Under the pieces are notes generated by a model, which worked only from the letters and a program-made list of their open reading frames with translations, did not search any database and was not told where the DNA came from. DNA of 62,441 nucleotides from a virus, in the IMG/VR virus record IMGVR_UViG_3300036853_000205, positions 1 to 62,441 of that record; one strand, written 5' to 3'. Within the stretch, counting starts at the first letter, position 1. The number at the start of each line of letters is the position of its first letter. Positions 46,634-55,548 of this stretch are shown one piece after another. The translations under genes were made by a program, and so were the position numbers.

Positions 46634-47641
46634 TCAGTCCCAGCCCTTCACGGTCACCCAGCGGCGGATGCGTCTGATGGCAGTCTCTTGCGGCAGGTTC
46701 TTCCACTTGACGATGCGGCCCATCATCACCGCGTACGTTCCGGCTGCGGTCGCCGAGAAGTCCACGCGCCGGGTCGCGCCGTGCCTGCTGGCCTCGGGGT
46801 CGATCACGTAGGTCAGCGCCGTCGAGTCCACTGTGCCCTTGAACAGCAGTTCACCCGCGTAGCGCACCTCGATGATGTCGCCCGCGTACAGCAGCGGTCC
46901 CGGGTTGTCCCAGTAGCTCAACGCGATGCTGGCGGTCTCCTGCTCGATGAGCAGTGTGTGGAAGCAGCGCTGGGGCCCTTTCGGGGGCGGTGTCGGGTAG
47001 GTGGTGGTGTCGGGGGCGTAGCTCTGATTGATCGTCACCGTGGCTGCGGGAATGTTTACCCAGACCGTGGCGGGGGTGGCGAACTTCGACTTGCCGAGGG
47101 TGAACGCGCCGAGCCGCGAGGTCACCGACGTTGCCCGGCGCAGCACCAGCAGGTCCGGGTTGTAGTCGTGGTACACCTTCGCAGGCAGCCCCCCGCCAAG
47201 CGGCACACCGGTCGCGCCGGCTACCTCGATGCTCAGGTCGGTCTCGAACGCGATCGGCACGACTGCCAGCAACGTCGACAGCGGCACCCGCGCGTCGACC
47301 AGCGCAGCCGTCAAGGTGACCGTCGCGGCGAGGTGGGTTGCCCCCAGTACCGTCGCGTCGATCAGTGTGGTGGTCACGAGGTCGAGCGTCACGGTGATCG
47401 GGGCCGGGTCGAGCGCCGTCGCGTCGATCAGCTCCGTGGCGGTCAGGGTGAACGCTACGGCGATCGGCTCCGGGTCGAGCAACACCGTGGGGATGACAAC
47501 GTCGAGCGACGTGGCGATGGTGATCGCGGTGGTGAGGGCGGCCGGGTCGAGTAGGTCCGTGTCGCCGGGATTCTCGGGCGTGACCAACAACGTGCGTGTG
47601 ACAACGGTTGGCGCGTCCGCGGAGTCGACAATGACGGTCAT
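46634..47641 (-). CDS. Minor tail protein with N-terminal repeats
   Basis: This 335-residue protein has an N-terminal region of short repeats (about 18-20 residues) built on TLLDPxPI.VxFTLT/TLIDATVLG motifs to about residue 125. A unique domain follows with GLPAKVYHDYNPDLLVLRR, CFHTLLIEQETASIALSYW, LYAGDIIEVRYAGELLFKGTVDS. It probably belongs to the tail tip or baseplate. The adjacent small frame 47655-47732 resembles its first repeat. Confidence 0.7.
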   Translation of the reverse strand: MTVIVDSADAPTVVTRTLLVTPENPGDTDLLDPAALTTAITIATSLDVVIPTVLLDPEPIAVAFTLTATELIDATALDPAPITVTLDLVTTTLIDATVLGATHLAATVTLTAALVDARVPLSTLLAVVPIAFETDLSIEVAGATGVPLGGGLPAKVYHDYNPDLLVLRRATSVTSRLGAFTLGKSKFATPATVWVNIPAATVTINQSYAPDTTTYPTPPPKGPQRCFHTLLIEQETASIALSYWDNPGPLLYAGDIIEVRYAGELLFKGTVDSTALTYVIDPEASRHGATRRVDFSATAAGTYAVMMGRIVKWKNLPQETAIRRIRRWVTVKGWD

Positions 47642-47654
47642 GGCCGCACCGGTC

Positions 47655-47732
47655 CTATCTTGGCGCGACGATGATCGTGCGGACTACCACCACCGGGGTC
47701 TGGTCGTCGTCCGGCACCGTGGCGGACGGCAT
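47655..47732 (-). CDS. Possible 25-residue peptide upstream of the repeat tail protein
   Basis: A short frame (MPSATVPDDDQTPVVVVRTIIVAPR) begins in a TGATG overlap with the upstream stop. It resembles the opening of the next protein (VIVDSADAPTVVTRTLLVTPE), suggesting a split or duplicated leader. Could be a translational link only. Confidence 0.45.
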   Translation of the reverse strand: MPSATVPDDDQTPVVVVRTIIVAPR

Positions 47733-48610
47733 CACTCCCACCTGATCGCGGCGCAGTGGCCCACGACAGGCGCCGCCGACCAGTAGTTCACGAACACGCC
47801 CATCGGCAGGTACACGTGGGCGGAGCCCAGCACGGTGGCGGTAAACGGGGTCAGGGCCCCGAACTCGGCGTTGTAGTACGTCAGCGCGCCGAGCGAGGGC
47901 CGCACCCCCGGCACCATCATGTAGTGCCGGAACACGTTGACGTTGGAGCCTTCCGACGACGTCGTGGCCGTCTTCGACGGGATCATCGCCGGAATGAACG
48001 CGTCGTTGGTGGCAGGTGACGCCGCGCCGAACAGCGACCTGCTCTGTGAGGCGGCGGTGGCGCAGGTGGTGCAGGACTCGGCAAGGAAGCCGGTGGCGGT
48101 GGCGGTGCCGGTGGCGTCGCGGGAGCGGTCCACCACCAGCGACGCGACGCAGTTGTTGGCGGTGCCGCCCGAGAGGTACCCGGCGCCCAGCACCATCGTG
48201 AACGTTCCATCGACGTAACACGCGTACGAGGTCAGCCCGGACTGCAACGCGCCCATGTTGGTGTTGTTGGCCAGGCTGAACGATGGGCTGGACAGGGTGC
48301 CCGCCCCGTTGGTGACCGAACCCACGTCCAGGCGCAACGCCGGACGGGCAAGGCCGTCGGTGTAGTAGGTGACCTTGACGATGATCGGAGTGGTCGTTTG
48401 CAAGGTGTCCGGGAATTTGAACGCGTGGTAGCCGAGGTTCGTAGTCGACGTGTTCACGGTGGAGGTGATGGTGCTGACGTCGAGCTGCCCGGTGTCGGTC
48501 GTGGCGACGAGCCCGGCAGCGATGATCAGGTCGTGGACGCCGTTGATCCAGGTGCGGGTGTCCACGGCGGCGGTGTTGGACCACGAAAAGACGCTGGTGG
48601 CGGTCGTCAC
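47732..48610 (-). CDS. Minor tail/fibre protein
   Basis: This 292-residue protein (MTTATSVFSWSNTAAVDTRTWINGVHDLIIAAG) is rich in Thr, Ser and Gly with beta-strand patterning (PIIVKVTYYTDGLARPALRLDVGSV, CYVDGTFTMVLGAGYLSGG, HVYLPMGVFVNYWSAAP). This suits a tail fibre or tip protein. No enzyme motif seen. Confidence 0.7.
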   Translation of the reverse strand: MTTATSVFSWSNTAAVDTRTWINGVHDLIIAAGLVATTDTGQLDVSTITSTVNTSTTNLGYHAFKFPDTLQTTTPIIVKVTYYTDGLARPALRLDVGSVTNGAGTLSSPSFSLANNTNMGALQSGLTSYACYVDGTFTMVLGAGYLSGGTANNCVASLVVDRSRDATGTATATGFLAESCTTCATAASQSRSLFGAASPATNDAFIPAMIPSKTATTSSEGSNVNVFRHYMMVPGVRPSLGALTYYNAEFGALTPFTATVLGSAHVYLPMGVFVNYWSAAPVVGHCAAIRWE

Positions 48611-48612
48611 GG

Positions 48613-49020
48613 TCAGACCGCCGTGATGGAGATCGAACCGGCGGCCAGCGTCGGCACTGCGCCGGAACCGATGGCGCGGGGCGTCGCCAGCAGGGAGAAC
48701 GCCCGCACCGTCCCGGACGCACCGTCCTTGAAAACGACGTACGTCACGGTGCCCCAGCTACCCGTGGCGGTCGGGAACACGATGGCCACCCCGTTGGTCT
48801 TGGCGCCGGAGGCGGCGTCCGGGAAGTTGGTGGCGTTGTTCACCACGGCAACAGTCGCGTACCCGTTACCGGACGGCTCGGTGACGTTGCCGCCGGTCGC
48901 GGTCGGGGTGGTGGTCGACAACCCGACGTAGTAGGTACCTGGGGCGTTGGTCGCCGCCGCCGCACCGCCGCCGAACCGGGAGTCGAGACTGTTGTTGCAA
49001 TCGCTGGTCACGAGCGGCAC
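48613..49020 (-). CDS. Tail fibre-like protein
   Basis: This 135-residue protein (MPLVTSDCNNSLDSRFGGGAAAATNAPGTYYVGLSTTTPTATGGNVTEPSGNGY) resembles the small phage proteins with YVGLSTT.P...TEPSGNGYARV. These are structural and lie downstream of the tape measure. Function within the tail tip is unknown. Confidence 0.75.
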   Translation of the reverse strand: MPLVTSDCNNSLDSRFGGGAAAATNAPGTYYVGLSTTTPTATGGNVTEPSGNGYATVAVVNNATNFPDAASGAKTNGVAIVFPTATGSWGTVTYVVFKDGASGTVRAFSLLATPRAIGSGAVPTLAAGSISITAV

Positions 49021-49044
49021 GGGAAATCCCTTCGTTGAGTTGTG

Positions 49045-52000
49045 TCAGGACGTGGTGGGCAGCAGGCGTCGTCGCCCGGTGCGCCGTTCGTACGCTTCGA
49101 TGGCGGACACGACCTGGCGGCCCGCTTCGGCGGGGTCGGCGCCGGGCGCAACGCTGACGTTGATGACGATTCCGGGTAGCGGCGCGGCCGATCCGGCGAG
49201 CGCCGTCACGGGCACCCGCCCGGTCGCCGAAAGGTCGACATTGGCTTGGGCCGAGACGCCACCCTGGATCAACGAGGACACGCCCGCAAGCTGGGTCCTG
49301 AGCGTGGGGACCTGTGACTGGATTCCGTCGATCAGGCTGCCGAGGATGAGCTTCCCGTTGGCGTGCAGCAGCTTCGCGTCTCGGGCAGGAGGGCCCTTCC
49401 ACGACGCGATCTTTCCGGTGAGGTCCGTGAAGACACCCCGGACCTTGTCGAAACCAGCGCGCACACCGTCGATGAAGCCTTGGATGATCGAGCCTGCGAT
49501 ATCGCGGAATTTCTGGATCAGCCCCGAAACAACAGCGATCACCCGGTCGCGGAATGCGATTGCGCGGTCGACCAGTGCGGTAAGGCCCCCCCAGATTATC
49601 GCTACTCCGGTGATGAAGTCGCGGAACCGGTCTCGCACCCATTTGAACACGTTGACGAAATAGCCCCGGATTTTGTCGAACACGGCCACCGTCGTGTCGT
49701 GGATCTGCCGCCAGTGCGACGTCACGAAAAGCACGATTAGCCCAACCGGGCCGGTGATAATGCCGAGGACAAGCTTCCAGTGGTCCTTGAGCCACCCGAA
49801 GACTTCCTTGGCCCCCTCCCACAGGAATTTGAACGCCGAGGCGACCGCGCGGAATGCCCCGTCCACGATCTTGCGGAACGTCTCGCTGTGCTTGTACGCG
49901 TAGATCAATCCGCCCGCCAGCGCGGCGATCGCCAGGACGATCAAGCCAATCGGGTTGGCGTCCAACGCGACGTTGAGCAGCCACTGCGCCGCCGTCGCCA
50001 CACCGCTGGCCACACTCGACGCGATCATTGCCACCTTTGCGGCGATAAACGACACGCCCGCGCGCACGTTGGCGAGAATGGTCGAGTTGATGGCTGCGTT
50101 GTAAAGGCCCTGCGCGATTGCGGAGGCCCGGGTGGCGACCGCCTGAGCCTTCGTAATGATCAGAGCCTTGGCGGCGTCGGCGGCGAGCTTCGCCATACCC
50201 GCACCCTTGATGACGACGTTGTATGCGCCCTGGGCGATCACCCCCGCCTTGGTGGCTACGGCCTGCGCCTTGGTGGTGACCAGCATCTTGGCGTATTCCA
50301 GCCGGAACGGGATCAGCTTCGCAACGTCCATGACCGCCGTGTAGGCGACCTGCGCGGCCTTTGCCACATCCACGGCGTTGGCTAGCGCAAGCTGCGCCAG
50401 TCTCCACGCCTTGACGGCGACCACAATCCCGAGGACAGCAAGAGCGAACGTGCCGAACGCCGGGTTGGCGACCAGCGCGGTCAGCTTGTCGAGAATCGGC
50501 ACCAGAATGGCCACGGCGCCGGGAACAGCTTTGCCGATCGCATCAGCGACATCGACCAGGGTGGGCACCAGCGCCAGCGCGGCCGGAACCAGCGAGGTCA
50601 GCAGAGCGGCGGCGAGCTGCCCGACCGGCGGGATCAGCGGCAGCAGCGCGACGAGGATTCTGCCGAGCGGATCGACCAATGTGCCCGCTGCGGACACGAT
50701 CGACGGCAGTGCGTCACCAAGGGCCGCCAACACCGGCGTCACACCGGTCGAGACAGCCGCAACGACCTTTGTCAGCACCGGAAACAGCGGGGCGAACGAC
50801 GTCAGCAACTGCGCGACGGAGCGGGCGACCACGATGATGGCGGGCACCAGCGCGGCCACCAACACGGGCGCGATCCGCACCAAGGCGATGACCAGAGCAG
50901 CAATCGGCGGTATCAGCTTCGCGAAGACGGGGAACAGCGGCGCGAGCGCGGTGAGCAGCTTCCCGCCGGTTTGGGCTACGACAATGAGCGCGGGGGCGAG
51001 GTCCGCGACCAGGATCGGTGCGACCTTCACGAACGCCACGATGAGCGCGGATACCGGCTTCAGTAGTGCGATCACCGCGCCGACGATCAGGGCGAAGACC
51101 GGTCGGAGCTGAACCAGGGCCGCGCTGACCGCCTGGACCACCGGGATCATCGCTTCACGGAACGCGAGGATCAGCGGGTACAGGATCGGCAGGAACGTGG
51201 CGAGCACGCTGACAATGCCGACCAGCGCGGGCAACAGCGGCGAAAGGCCAGTGAGGACGTTGACAAACACGTCGGCGAGCTGCTTCACGATCGGCAACAG
51301 CGTCGGCACCAGCGGCACGAGCTGACCGGAGATGACGTCCGCGAATTTCAGGAACGCGGTGATCAGCACGGACACGATCGGTGCGACCGCTGGAACGATC
51401 TTGGCGATGTGGGCGACGAACGCGCTGATTTCCGGCCCGGCGAACGCGACCTTCAGGGCGCCCGCAATCGCGGCCAGGGCGTGGAGGACGGGCCCGGCGA
51501 GCGGCGCAGCGGCCTTGATGAGGTTGCCGAACGCGCCCCCGAGGTTGCTGAGGAGGCTGCCGATGACGGGCAGCAGCGCAGTCGCTGACCGGGCGAGGGC
51601 GTCGAAGTTGATCAGGCGCATTGCGGCGGTCAGCGGGATCAGCTTCGCAAGGATCACGTTGCCGAGAGGGGCGAACGCGGTCACCAGGTGTCCCGCGACC
51701 ACGAGCAGGTTGCCGATGGTGGTGGAGACGGACAGGAACGCGGGTACGCCCTGGGTCTTGATCAGCGACACGAGCGGCCCGACGCTGCGGGTCAGCCCTG
51801 CGAAGCCCTTGGAGCTGACGCTCTGGACCGCCTTGCCCATGTCCGTGATAGCCGGCGTGAGCCGAGGGATGATCCGGCCCAGGGTTCCCGCCGCCGTGGA
51901 GATGATGCCCAGCACCACGGGCGCCTGGGACTCGGACAGGTCGCTCCACGCCTTGTTCATGGCGAGGGTTTGCAGGGTGGCGGCCCGCTGCAACGGCGTC

Positions 52001-52545
52001 AACGCGCCCAGCGACGAGGCCATGGCCTGCTGCGCCTTCGTCATGGCCTTGGTGTCGCCGATGGACTTGGCACGGTCGTACGCGTGGCTGGCCGTGTTGT
52101 ACTCGCCCACGGCCGCTGTAACAGCTTTGAAGGTGGGGGCCGCTACCGCCGCGAACAGGCCCACGCCGATGGTGGCGGCGCCCAGGGCCGCGCCTACCGC
52201 GAGTGTCGCCGCGACCAGGGGCAGCGTTGCGGAGGTGGCGGCGAGCGCGCCAGCGGCGACCAGGGCGTACTTGTTCGCCACGCCGGTCAGTCCGAACGAC
52301 AGGTCCGGTAGGCCCTGGCGGATGCGGTCGAGCGCGAGATTCGCCACGACGATCTGTGCGACGCCTTGCGCGAATCCCTTGGTCTTCAGCTCGATGTCGA
52401 CATTGCGTCCGTCGAGCTTGTCCACGCGCCGTTGCAGAACGGCCAGGCGTGCCCCGGTCTGGTCGGCGGCGGAACCAGTGTTTCGCAGGCCGCGCACGGC
52501 GTTGGCGGCATCGGCCAGAATGGAAATACGGATGGTTGATGCCAC
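49045..52545 (-). CDS. Tape measure protein
   Basis: This 1,166-residue protein sets tail length. It begins MASTIRISILADAANAVRGLRNTGSAADQTG, followed by many hydrophobic, Ala/Val/Leu-rich helical repeats (for example LVPTLLPIVKQLADVFVNVL, LLPALVGIVSVLATFLPIL), membrane-like segments, and a C-terminal GDRVIAVVSGLIQKFRDIAGSIIQGFIDG as in lambda-type tape measures. Length predicts a tail of about 175 nm at 0.15 nm per residue. It directly follows the tail chaperone genes. Confidence 0.95.
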   Translation of the reverse strand: MASTIRISILADAANAVRGLRNTGSAADQTGARLAVLQRRVDKLDGRNVDIELKTKGFAQGVAQIVVANLALDRIRQGLPDLSFGLTGVANKYALVAAGALAATSATLPLVAATLAVGAALGAATIGVGLFAAVAAPTFKAVTAAVGEYNTASHAYDRAKSIGDTKAMTKAQQAMASSLGALTPLQRAATLQTLAMNKAWSDLSESQAPVVLGIISTAAGTLGRIIPRLTPAITDMGKAVQSVSSKGFAGLTRSVGPLVSLIKTQGVPAFLSVSTTIGNLLVVAGHLVTAFAPLGNVILAKLIPLTAAMRLINFDALARSATALLPVIGSLLSNLGGAFGNLIKAAAPLAGPVLHALAAIAGALKVAFAGPEISAFVAHIAKIVPAVAPIVSVLITAFLKFADVISGQLVPLVPTLLPIVKQLADVFVNVLTGLSPLLPALVGIVSVLATFLPILYPLILAFREAMIPVVQAVSAALVQLRPVFALIVGAVIALLKPVSALIVAFVKVAPILVADLAPALIVVAQTGGKLLTALAPLFPVFAKLIPPIAALVIALVRIAPVLVAALVPAIIVVARSVAQLLTSFAPLFPVLTKVVAAVSTGVTPVLAALGDALPSIVSAAGTLVDPLGRILVALLPLIPPVGQLAAALLTSLVPAALALVPTLVDVADAIGKAVPGAVAILVPILDKLTALVANPAFGTFALAVLGIVVAVKAWRLAQLALANAVDVAKAAQVAYTAVMDVAKLIPFRLEYAKMLVTTKAQAVATKAGVIAQGAYNVVIKGAGMAKLAADAAKALIITKAQAVATRASAIAQGLYNAAINSTILANVRAGVSFIAAKVAMIASSVASGVATAAQWLLNVALDANPIGLIVLAIAALAGGLIYAYKHSETFRKIVDGAFRAVASAFKFLWEGAKEVFGWLKDHWKLVLGIITGPVGLIVLFVTSHWRQIHDTTVAVFDKIRGYFVNVFKWVRDRFRDFITGVAIIWGGLTALVDRAIAFRDRVIAVVSGLIQKFRDIAGSIIQGFIDGVRAGFDKVRGVFTDLTGKIASWKGPPARDAKLLHANGKLILGSLIDGIQSQVPTLRTQLAGVSSLIQGGVSAQANVDLSATGRVPVTALAGSAAPLPGIVINVSVAPGADPAEAGRQVVSAIEAYERRTGRRRLLPTTS

Positions 52546-52555
52546 GACGCGTCAC

Positions 52556-52983
52556 CTACCTCTGTTTCATCGCATTGACGGCGGTGGCGAACGCGTCTCG
52601 TTGGCGCAGGGTCAGGCTGTAGAACACGTCGGGGCCGAATCCGGTGCCTACGCACCAGTTCGCAAGCGACTGGTCGGCGTCGCGTCTGGCTAAAATCCTT
52701 TTCCCAGCTCGGTGTCCGGGTCACTCGCGTCGGCGTCGATCGGCTCAGGCGCGAACACCGCGTTGAGTTGCTTGAGGGTCATCGACTTCACTGCGTTCCA
52801 CGACAGGGTTGCCCCGTCACGGTTTCCGTACGCCCAGACGGCTCCGAGCAGGGTCCGGGCACCACCGAGGTCGGACAGGTCCGCCTTGAAGTGCGTTTGG
52901 ATGGCGATGACCTCGAAGCCGGTCAGTTCTTCGGCGGCCACGGACAAAGGGAGGTCACAGTTCAGCGCGGGTACATCGGTCAT
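52556..52983 (-). CDS. Tail assembly chaperone, -1 frameshift product (G-T)
   Basis: Ribosomes slipping back one base at GGGAAAA (52699-52705 on the + map) leave the short gene and read on in the -1 frame: AGKRILARRDADQSLANWCVGTGFGPDVFYSLTLRQRDAFATAVNAMKQR, stopping at 52556. The zero frame stops a few codons after the slip. The extension is clearly protein-like and sits just before the tape measure, as in lambda G/GT. Confidence 0.88.
52690..52983 (-). CDS. Tail assembly chaperone, short form (G)
   Basis: This 97-residue protein (MTDVPALNCDLPLSVAAEELTGFEVIAIQTHFKADLSD) ends ASDPDTELGKGF at TAG. It is the product made without slippage and binds the tape measure during tail assembly. The ATGA overlap joins it to the gp10-like gene. 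Confidence 0.88.
   Translation of the reverse strand: MTDVPALNCDLPLSVAAEELTGFEVIAIQTHFKADLSDLGGARTLLGAVWAYGNRDGATLSWNAVKSMTLKQLNAVFAPEPIDADASDPDTELGKGF
52699..52705 (-). promoter_or_regulatory. Ribosomal -1 slippery heptamer GGGAAAA
   Basis: In the zero frame it reads G GGA AAA, the canonical X XXY YYZ form. Slippage gives GGG AAA AGG ATT TTA. It links the two tail chaperone products. Confidence 0.85.
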
Positions 52984-53351
52984 GACAGGTTTCTCTCTCT
53001 GAGCAGTCGATCGACAGCGGTCACGAGGTCACGCAGCACGCGCGGTCGGATGGCCACGTCGGCTTTCTGCATGAATCCGTCGCCCTTGATGTTGCGTTTG
53101 GGCCAGCCGTAGTTGATCGGTCCCGCGTAGGGCGCGCGGGTACCGCCCGCCGAAACGGTGGCGTAGTTCTTGGCGGAGCTGCCGCGAATGGTGGCGGCGA
53201 GCTTTCCGGAGCGGTGCGGCGCAAAGCCGGCTGCCAACGACCTGGCCTCCTGGGCGATGCCCCCGAACGCCGCTTTGAGGTCCGCGACCTGGACCCCCGT
53301 TCTTTCCAGGTCGCGGACCAGCTTTGTTAGGCCGTCAACCTTCACGGTCAT
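52980..53351 (-). CDS. HK97 gp10-like tail completion protein
   Basis: This 123-residue protein (MTVKVDGLTKLVRDLERTGVQVADLKAAFGGIAQEARSLAAGFAPHRSGKLAATI) contains the family signature HRSGKLAATIRG...YAGPINYGWPKRN. It acts at the tail top or in tail assembly. It is set between the major tail protein and the chaperones. Confidence 0.85.
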   Translation of the reverse strand: MTVKVDGLTKLVRDLERTGVQVADLKAAFGGIAQEARSLAAGFAPHRSGKLAATIRGSSAKNYATVSAGGTRAPYAGPINYGWPKRNIKGDGFMQKADVAIRPRVLRDLVTAVDRLLRERNLS

Positions 53352-53353
53352 GA

Positions 53354-53773
53354 CTAGGCCGTGACCTTGGTGGGCTTGGCCGTGAAGATCCATTCCACTT
53401 CGGTGACGAACCGGGCGGACGTGCTCGGGTCGGCGTCGCCGCCGAGGAAGTCTCCGGACGGTTCGCTGATGGTGACGGTGCCGTGGAAGTGCGGCTCCGT
53501 CGCCGATGCAGTCGCGTTGCCGTACGGGCGCACAACGACTGCGACGTCAGTGCCCGCCGCAGACCACACCTGATTCCACAGGCTTGTCGACTCGGCGTCC
53601 TGAATGAACTTCAGCTTGAGGCCGTATTCGCGCGAGCCACCGGCGGCGGCGTCGGCGAAGGAGACGAAGTCGCTTTTTGCTTCCTTGCTGGTGATGGTGG
53701 CGCTGCTCACCTCAGCCGCGACTTCATCGCCGTCGATGGTCAGGGTGAGCTTGCGGGTACCGATAGCGGCCAT
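53354..53773 (-). CDS. Major tail protein
   Basis: This 139-residue protein (MAAIGTRKLTLTIDGDEVAAEVSSATITSKEAKSDFVSFADAAAGG) is beta-rich with EYGLKLKFIQDAESTSLWNQVW and SARFVTEVEWIFTAKPTKVTA, as in siphovirus tail-tube subunits. Position upstream of the chaperones supports this. Confidence 0.82.
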   Translation of the reverse strand: MAAIGTRKLTLTIDGDEVAAEVSSATITSKEAKSDFVSFADAAAGGSREYGLKLKFIQDAESTSLWNQVWSAAGTDVAVVVRPYGNATASATEPHFHGTVTISEPSGDFLGGDADPSTSARFVTEVEWIFTAKPTKVTA

Positions 53774-53790
53774 GGCTGATTCCTCGATCT

Positions 53791-54165
53791 CTACAGGGTT
53801 ACAGGCTTGGACAGGTGCAGCACGGTGCCCAAATAGTCAGCGCCGCTTTCGGTGACGGTGATGGGTGCAGGGGGCTCGACACCGGCCAGAACCCAGTCCA
53901 TCGAATTGACGATTGCCAGCTCGATAAGGTCTTCCAGCGTCTCCAGGGACTCGACCACGTCAGCGTGATCCGCGAGAATCGCCACGTCGATGTGCACCAG
54001 GTACTCGCGGAAGTTGGGCCCAGCGGCAATGTAGACACTTCCCAGCGGGGGCATGACGTAGACGCAGGGCAGCGCTATCTGATCTGGCCACGAGGCGAAG
54101 ACGGGCACTCCGAGCACCGCCAGGTCGGTGGTGAGTTGGACCCGCAAATCTCGAAGTACAGACAC
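53791..54165 (-). CDS. Tail terminator-like / connector protein
   Basis: This 124-residue protein (MSVLRDLRVQLTTDLAVLGVPVFASWPDQIALPCVYVMPP) has a central beta meander and acidic helix (ADVVESLETLEDLIELAIVNSMDWVL). It fits a tail terminator or tail completion protein. Its exact place in the neck is inferred from order. Confidence 0.65.
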   Translation of the reverse strand: MSVLRDLRVQLTTDLAVLGVPVFASWPDQIALPCVYVMPPLGSVYIAAGPNFREYLVHIDVAILADHADVVESLETLEDLIELAIVNSMDWVLAGVEPPAPITVTESGADYLGTVLHLSKPVTL

Positions 54166-54196
54166 GTTTTCAGGGCTCCCTATGGCGGCTGAGGGG

Positions 54197-54607
54197 TCAC
54201 GGACGCGTCACCAGCGCGAGCCCTAGGACGTAGTGCGACACGTTGGGGTCGTCGGCGTTCGGTGCCCACGTCAACCCGGCCGCATCCGCCACGTCGTACA
54301 GGCTGAGGCCCTGGCCGGTGAATGCGCTGCGCGCGGCGAACACGGCTGCCCGCGCGGCCACCGCCATGTCGTAGGCGGCTGCCTTGCTCTCGGCGAAGGA
54401 CTCGATGTCGATGACGGGGTTGTCGAGTTTCATCCACAGCGTGGGCACCCCGCCGGTGCGCGCCACCCGCAACCTACGGGCGGGGTAGGCGTAGCCGACG
54501 AGATCGGTGGCGACGGTGACGCCGGTGATGGCCGTGATGTGGGTGCTGGCCCGCAGAATGTCGCACACTGCTGCTTCGGCGTCGCCAAACACGGTGTAGT
54601 CGGCCAC
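54197..54607 (-). CDS. Neck/tail connector protein
   Basis: This 136-residue protein from GTG 54607 (VADYTVFGDAEAAVCDILRASTHITAIT) with GVTVATDLVGY, VPTLWMKLDNPVIDIESFAESKAAAYDMAVAARAAVF, resembles small actinophage neck proteins (tail terminator class). GGAAGG precedes the start. It and the 53791 gene may share the terminator role. Confidence 0.65.
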   Translation of the reverse strand: MADYTVFGDAEAAVCDILRASTHITAITGVTVATDLVGYAYPARRLRVARTGGVPTLWMKLDNPVIDIESFAESKAAAYDMAVAARAAVFAARSAFTGQGLSLYDVADAAGLTWAPNADDPNVSHYVLGLALVTRP

Positions 54608-54609
54608 GG

Positions 54610-54939
54610 TCAACCTTCCACGCGCTGGAGGTCGGCTTCGATGTGGGCGAGGGCGCCGGACGGTGACGCCCAGCGCCGCACCTCGCCGGTGACGTCGTAC
54701 AGGGTGCCGTTCCAGCGAATGCGGTTGGCGGAGACCAGGGCGGTGCCGAGCGGGGCGAACAACACCCAACGCCGGGTGAGCCGGTCTAGCACCTCATCGC
54801 CCGGTACGGGTTGCACCCGGCACCCGGTCACCGTCGTCACGACCGGGCTGTCCCAGTCCAGGGCGGTGGTGTTGCCGTACCGGTCCGTAAGGGGCGGGGC
54901 CTCCAACACGTCCACGGTTTCGGTGTGGAAGGAAATCAT
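54610..54939 (-). CDS. Head-tail stopper
   Basis: This protein of about 109 residues starts MISFHTETVDVLEAPPLTDRYGNTTALDW and has GCRVQPVPGDEVL, RWVLFAPLGTALVSANRIRWNGTLYDVTGE. The DRYGN...W...V and NGTLYxVxG features are those of head-closure (gp16/stopper) proteins. A start eight codons earlier (54963) is possible. Confidence 0.75.
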   Translation of the reverse strand: MISFHTETVDVLEAPPLTDRYGNTTALDWDSPVVTTVTGCRVQPVPGDEVLDRLTRRWVLFAPLGTALVSANRIRWNGTLYDVTGEVRRWASPSGALAHIEADLQRVEG

Positions 54940-54943
54940 GTCG

Positions 54944-55540
54944 TCAGGCCGCCAACGGGACACGGATGCGGTCGAGCATCCGCTTTTCGAACGTCAACAG
55001 GGTCACCGTGCCGGGTGGTGCCGTGGGCAAGGTGGTCGTTCGGGGGGCCGAGTAGGTGACGGACTCCCCGCCCGAGGTTTCCTGTGTGATCGGGCCGGAC
55101 CTGGCGTCGGCGGCGAGGGCGGGGCCGATGGCCCGTCCGGCGACCGCGCACACGAGCGTGATGACCCAGCCGGGTGTGGTGGCGAAGCCGTGGCCCATCT
55201 GCGTGATGACGCCCCGACGTCGCCCCGTCCAGCACCCTCCGCGACGCTTCTCCATCACCCCGTTGGTGGACCAATCGATGCCGGTCACGTCGAGCGCTCG
55301 CCCGTCCTCGCTGACGGAGGTGAGCGATAGCAGGTTCATCGTGGGCAGGGTTTGGATGGCGGTGCCTGTGCCGTCCACGACCACTGTCGCGTCGAGCACT
55401 GGCGCGATGTGCCAGCCGCAGTAGTCCGTGACCGCGTCACAGGCCCCGTTCAGCAGCAGTTGTGCGGTGTAGGCGTCGAACGCGTCCAGGTCCCGCTTCA
55501 GGTATGCCGCGAAGTCTTCGATAGTGACCAGGGTTTCCAT
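54944..55540 (-). CDS. Head-to-tail adaptor
   Basis: This 198-residue protein (METLVTIEDFAAYLKRDLDAFDAYTAQLLLNGACDAVTDYCGWHIAPVLDATVVVDGTG) has the helix pair and LL.LTSVSEDG of gp6/gp15-like connectors. It then shows CAVAGRAIGPALAADARSGPITQETSGGESVTYS. It forms the ring under the portal. Confidence 0.82.
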   Translation of the reverse strand: METLVTIEDFAAYLKRDLDAFDAYTAQLLLNGACDAVTDYCGWHIAPVLDATVVVDGTGTAIQTLPTMNLLSLTSVSEDGRALDVTGIDWSTNGVMEKRRGGCWTGRRRGVITQMGHGFATTPGWVITLVCAVAGRAIGPALAADARSGPITQETSGGESVTYSAPRTTTLPTAPPGTVTLLTFEKRMLDRIRVPLAA

Positions 55541-55548
55541 GTGCGCGC

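Noticed and set aside
49045-50407. Alternative - strand frame of 513 codons over the tape measure C-terminus
   Set aside because: Arg/Gly-rich shadow of the tape measure gene in another frame.
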